DNA from: Candidatus Poseidoniaceae archaeon
GTDB lineage: Archaea > Thermoplasmatota > Poseidoniia > Poseidoniales > Poseidoniaceae
Assembly: GCA_029250305.1 (NCBI GenBank)
Contig: JAQXFM010000108.1
Location: 1-6,294, forward strand
Direction: 5' to 3'
Length of the DNA: 6,294 nucleotides
Shown: positions 1 to 4,300 of the stretch, piece after piece
How the letters are laid out: each line of letters begins with the position of its first letter
Numbering within the stretch: the stretch's first letter is position 1
Translations under genes and position numbers: made by a program
The notes under the pieces: model-generated
The model's database searches: none
The model's input: only the letters and a program-made list of their open reading frames with translations
What the model was told of the DNA's origin: nothing

Positions 1-1286
1 CACCCCTTGAATTGACTGGCGTTCCCAATGATTTCTGTGGCGGTGTCAATCGGAACGGCGTTGTGCGAGTGTGCCATGAGCACCAGTTGGTTGGCAACCA
101 CAGCCTTTGGACGCTCCCGCCATTCAACCGGTTCAATTTCACCGAACATTGCGCGCCTTGCGACAACAGCACCTTCTGCAATTTCGTCCGCATCCCATGC
201 AAGGAGGTGACCCTTGCCAATCCCGCCAAGGCGGTGATCAGCGCGACCGACTCGTTGCAGCATTCTGTCCACAGACCGTGGGCTTTTGACCTGAACAATC
301 CGTCGGATTTTTCCAACGTCAATTCCTAATTCGAGGCTCGAAGTGCACACCAATCCGGACAATTCACCTGCACGCAATCGGTCTTCCATGTCTTGACGTG
401 TGTCTGCTGCCAGCGAACCATGGTGGACACCAATCTGAACATCTGGCGCCATGCTTTGCAAGCGATTGGCGATGGTTTCGGCATCGTTTCTGCTGTTTAC
501 GAAGACCAAGCAAGGTGGTTCGGTGCGAAGCACCTCAATGAGTCGCCTGAAACTGGCGTGGACGCGCGGTGTCACACCCATCTCAATGCCGCCGACTTCG
601 TCTTCTGCAAGCGGATGAGCGCATTCTACAGTCAATTCAGTATCCCGTTCACCCATGGCAATGATGGCTTTGCCGTGATTCGGAGAGAGCCAATCAGCAA
701 CAGCATCTGGGTTTCCAACGGTAGCAGAGAGGCCAATACGCTGCACTTTGTGGCCAGAGAGCGCTTCCAAACGCGCCAAACCAAGCGAAAGTTGCCAACC
801 ACGTTCACTTGCAGCGAGGTCGTGGACTTCATCCACAATAACGGCGCGAACAGATCCAAGAAGCCTCCTCAGGTTCTTTCCTGTGAACATGAGTTGGAAT
901 GTTTCGGGTGTTGTCACCAAAAGGTGAGGTGGTTTCCTCGTCTGGCGCGCTCGTTCACTTTGAGTGGTGTCACCATGGCGCAAGCCAACCTTGAGCCCAA
1001 CATCGCTGGTGATCTCCTCGAGGCGCCTGTCGACGTCTCGGTTCAATGCTCGCAATGGTGTGATGTAGAGTATTGCCAGTGGGTCCCACTGTTCATTCAA
1101 GCAACGATGCAACACAGGGAGGACAGCGCTTAGCGTCTTTCCTGAACCGGTTGGTGCGATGATGATCCTATCTTCTCCAGCGCAGAGGTCTGGAAGAGCT
1201 GCGGTCTGAACGGGGGTTGGCGCCCAGCCTCTTCGCTCCAGCGATGAAGCGAGTCGTTCATCAAGAGTTGAAAAGACGGTTGACAT
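1..1286 (-). CDS. lhr: Lhr-type superfamily 2 ATP-dependent helicase, N-terminal 428 residues (3' end cut by window edge)
   Basis: The minus-strand frame gives an uninterrupted helicase core. Visible motifs are PTPVQ (residues 23-27, Q-motif-like), Walker A APTGSGKT (44-51), TPLRALNRD (76-84, Ia), TTPET (125-129, Ib), DEVH (152-155, Walker B), LSAT (186-189, III), LVFVNSR (260-266, IV), TSSLELGID (315-323, V) and QRVGRADH (344-351, VI). The RG pair after DEVH (162-163), the LAWDADEIAEGAVVARR stretch (362-378) and VVANQLVLM (396-404) resemble the archaeal Lhr core, where a winged-helix domain follows the two RecA domains. Lhr proteins are ATP-driven 3'-5' nucleic-acid translocases or helicases linked to DNA repair; that role is family knowledge. 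Archaeal Lhr is usually roughly 850-950 residues, so about half is missing past position 1. The ATG at 1284-1286 is favoured: an in-frame TGA lies at 1314-1316 and the nine codons between hold no ATG, GTG or TTG. Motif VI has Asp where Gly is commonly seen (GRADH). The family is near certain; the orthologous subgroup is less so. Confidence 0.93.
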   Translation of the reverse strand, partial: MSTVFSTLDERLASSLERRGWAPTPVQTAALPDLCAGEDRIIIAPTGSGKTLSAVLPVLHRCLNEQWDPLAILYITPLRALNRDVDRRLEEITSDVGLKVGLRHGDTTQSERARQTRKPPHLLVTTPETFQLMFTGKNLRRLLGSVRAVIVDEVHDLAASERGWQLSLGLARLEALSGHKVQRIGLSATVGNPDAVADWLSPNHGKAIIAMGERDTELTVECAHPLAEDEVGGIEMGVTPRVHASFRRLIEVLRTEPPCLVFVNSRNDAETIANRLQSMAPDVQIGVHHGSLAADTRQDMEDRLRAGELSGLVCTSSLELGIDVGKIRRIVQVKSPRSVDRMLQRVGRADHRLGGIGKGHLLAWDADEIAEGAVVARRAMFGEIEPVEWRERPKAVVANQLVLMAHSHNAVPIDTATEIIGNASQFKG

Positions 1287-1303
1287 ACTCTCCCCACCCT
1301 CTT
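1287..1303 (-). promoter_or_regulatory. Purine-rich Shine-Dalgarno-like leader of the helicase gene
   Basis: Reading the minus strand into the ATG, the leader is AAGAGGGTGGGGAGAGT. It contains GAGGGTG ending 8 bases before the ATG, and GGAG ending 3 bases before it. The first has normal spacing and partly matches a GGAGGTGA-type ribosome binding site; the second sits too close. It is the only purine-rich block near this start and agrees with the start chosen from the upstream in-frame stop. Confidence 0.45.
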
Positions 1304-1385
1304 CGAGTGAGCCTCATGGCGACCTCTTTTGAGGATTTGCAGTCTTGCAGCGTTCGAGTATGAAGAGAAAACGATGTACTACGTA
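1287..1385. other. 99-base intergenic gap between the surface-protein gene and the helicase gene
   Basis: This is the only non-coding stretch. On the minus strand it contains a pyrimidine-rich run GTTTTCTCTTC (1362-1372) shortly after the surface-protein stop, which could act as a weak archaeal oligo-T termination signal. It also has a 4-base-pair hairpin, CCTC-AAAA-GAGG (1324-1335), too small to call a terminator. On the plus strand TTGCAG occurs twice at an 8-base period (1337-1342 and 1345-1350), and TTCGAGT occurs twice (1302-1308 and 1353-1359). No convincing TATA box or BRE was seen, so it remains open whether the helicase has its own promoter or is read through from the gene upstream. 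Confidence 0.6.
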
Positions 1386-4300
1386 TCAGTCATCGTCGTA
1401 ATCGTCGTCGTCGTCATCTTCGTAATCGTCGTCCTCATCCTCGTCCCAATCTTCATCGTCTTCGAACATGCCATCACTGTGGTCGATGGAGGTTCTTGCT
1501 GCGATGGTCGCAACACCAATCAAGACAATGATCGAGGTAACGATGAAAATCCAAGCAAGTGGGTTTTCTCGTGGTGAATCAAACCAGCCGAGGTACTTTG
1601 GATAGGCCATTTCAACAGAGTGTTCAGCGCTGTTGTCGTCGTCGTTGACTTCGATGATGAGGTTGTCACGGTCGACAACAACTCGCAAGCGGTCCACATT
1701 TTCTGCGCTCCACACGGTGCTGACCTCGATGACTTCCTTCGATTCAATTCCAGTCAATGTGATTTCATCGAACGGCTTTTCCGAGTCGCCTGAGAAGAAA
1801 CTCACCTTGAACGGGGCATAGTTGCTGCCGCCCGTGTTGATGACCTTGGCGTTGACTTCAATCGAAGCACCTGGTGACACGTGGTCGTCAGAAAGGTCGA
1901 TGGAAAGAATCCTCAGTTCTGGTCCAACAGCTCCAAGGCGGATCCATTGGCGCTCAAAGTCAGTATCGTTTGCTGCCAGCTCAGGCACCGGGCTTGCTTC
2001 CGAGTTGGAAACGACTGGGAATTGGTTTCCAGCAGCATCGTAGCCACTGATGTAGAACCCGACGAAATCACCTGCTTGAGGCGTGATTCGCCCACCGTCC
2101 GTCAAATCCACAGAACCAGTCCAAATGACGTTCTGATTTTCTTGTTGCATGCCAAGAAGGGTCGAACCTGCTCCAATGGTCACCGTTCGAGTTGCGTCTC
2201 GCATGACCCAGTGAACCATCTGCTTCGATCCGGTCAAATCGGCGTCCTCAGTGCCGTGGAATTCCACTGGTACGTTGGTGAGATCATTGTTAGCTGAGAT
2301 GTCAATGACATTCATTGGCATTGTGCGCTTCACAACACGAGGTGCTGCGTCGTCAACAATCACCTGCAGGGTGGTCGAAACGAGCGTTCCAGTCATGTCT
2401 TCCCCACGACCTGGAATGTTGGTGATGGAGATCAAACACGTCCGTGTCGGCGAAGATTGCAGCGTTGAGGCTGCGGAAAGTGGTACCTCCACTGAGTAGT
2501 AGCCTTCAGCGGTGAGCGAGCCATCGCTCCACATCTTTTCGCCATCAAACACTTCGACGAGGATGCCGACGTCCCGTGGCGCAGGTACGCTGCTGCCTTC
2601 GTAAACGACCGTTCCTGTGAAAGCGAGCCGGTCGTCCTTGCGAACCCTGCTGCCGTCTGCAACTTGTCCGGTGCGCGGCTCACTGATGTCTTCAACGAGG
2701 TAATCACTTGGTGCAAGCATCAAGTCGTTCTCAACCCGGAAGGTGTGTTCTAACAACAAGATTCTGTCTTCGTAAGGCGATCCACGTTCCTTGTAAATCA
2801 GGGCGACATCGCCCATTTCTTCATCTGGCCAATCCCATCCGATTTCAAAGTGGAACGCCAACTGGATCCAGGGGAGGCCGGATTCATTGGTCGTTTCATG
2901 CATGGAACTGGTTGAGAAGAGGTCGATGAATTCACTTTCAGACCAGAAGGTGTCGTTCATCCCAGAGTAGGAGATTCGTTGTGCGTCCCGAAGCGGGTTT
3001 GGTCCTTCGAAATCGAACACCAGCGAAATGTGCTCAAAGTCGATGGCTGTGTTTGCATCAATGAAGCCCAGTGTGATGGTCTGTTCCATGCCAGCATAGA
3101 TGGCGCCATTGTCTTCGTGGCCATTCCATTCGAGACCCGTGAACACTGCTGAGGAGTCCTTACGGGTTCGGAAGGTTGCATCGTCATGCACAAATCCAGC
3201 CTCGGATTCGAACATCAAGACCTCATCATCTTCACCGATGACGGAGTAAAAGAGTGGATTGCCTGCTTGATCGCCACCCTTCCAGAAGTAGGACACACGG
3301 CCCATGTTTGGATTTCGAGAGTGGTCGATGGTGGTGATGAACCATTTGTTTTCGGCTTCAGTTGCGTTGTGAACCGTCTTCATGACGTATTCTTGTGGGT
3401 CTGCCTCACCATTGCGGTTTGCATCGTGGTCGGCTTCGACCCAATACATCAAATCGAGGCTCATTGGGTGGCCAACATCGTCGTTGATGAGGACCTTGAC
3501 TTCTTGTTGCACGCTTGCTGCTTCGTAACCATCATCCTCGGGAGCGAAGTTCATCCGCTCGGGCGCCGTTGCATCGACCTTGTAGGTGCGCTGCCAGTCG
3601 CCATTGGATGCCATCACATGCGTTGGGTTGCGTTCGTTGTAGGTTTGCACTTCGTAGGTGAGTCCATCGGGAACATCGATTTCAGGCAAATCAATGCCAA
3701 TGAAGAATGTACCATTGTTATTGGTGGTGTCTCTTGCGGTGCTTTCAACCCATCCGTTGCGGGAGATTCGAACATCAAAAGCGCTGTCCTTGGGAGCGTC
3801 TTCTGTGTTTTGAAACCACATTGCGCCTTGGAAATACAGCGTTTCACCGGCAGCGACCCAAGCGTTGTCAGGGACATCGTCCATGGTCAATCGCCCGTCG
3901 TTATCGCGGACTTTGAGCCATCCAAGGCCAAAGCTACGGTTGACATCCATTGTCTCGTCGCTCAACAAATCCAGCGGAGAGTATCCTGATGCGCCACTGT
4001 TGTCAAGGCAGCCAGTCTTGAATCGGACACCAGTTTGGTCGGGGAATTCTGCAGTGACATGGAAAATCCAGTGGATTTCCAAAATGCCATTGTTTTCGGC
4101 GGACCACGAACTTGCATCCAGCTCGATGTAATCTTCCGGATCGTTTGGACTCGGGAAGACATCGCCGTTTTGCCAAGTCAGAATCGGATTCTTTGCGATT
4201 GAGTTCGTTTGGAGGGTGAGGGTGGCTTCAGACATGCTCGTTGCATCCTCGCCGATGATGTGGCGGGTGACAATTTCGTATGGAAAAAGGCGCTCATGTA

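Noticed and set aside
393..1133. Plus-strand open frame of 246 codons
   Set aside because: It lies opposite the helicase, whose frame carries all SF2 motifs in order. The plus-strand product shows no recognisable domain and has the irregular composition of an antisense shadow. The same applies to the frame at 12-329.
1262..1317. Short upstream reading frame of about 18 codons overlapping the helicase start (minus strand)
   Set aside because: It is out of frame, has no separate ribosome binding site and no recognisable product; such short frames are expected by chance.
1324..1335. Hairpin CCTC-AAAA-GAGG as a terminator
   Set aside because: The stem is only four base pairs, has no following T-run on the minus strand, and lies just before the helicase leader.
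1389..1464. Trinucleotide tract as a CRISPR or microsatellite array
   Set aside because: There are no spacers or fixed repeat units, and the mixed codons encode a coherent acidic tail in the frame of the upstream protein.
1329..1577. Plus-strand frame coding a Val/Ile-rich, apparently hydrophobic small protein
   Set aside because: The hydrophobic run is just the complement of the GAC/GAT tract that codes for the acidic tail, so the apparent membrane segment is an artefact.
3186..3989. Plus-strand open frame of 267 codons
   Set aside because: It is fully antisense to the duplicated Ig-like modules of the surface protein. The cysteine- and valine-rich product is what complementing acidic codons gives.
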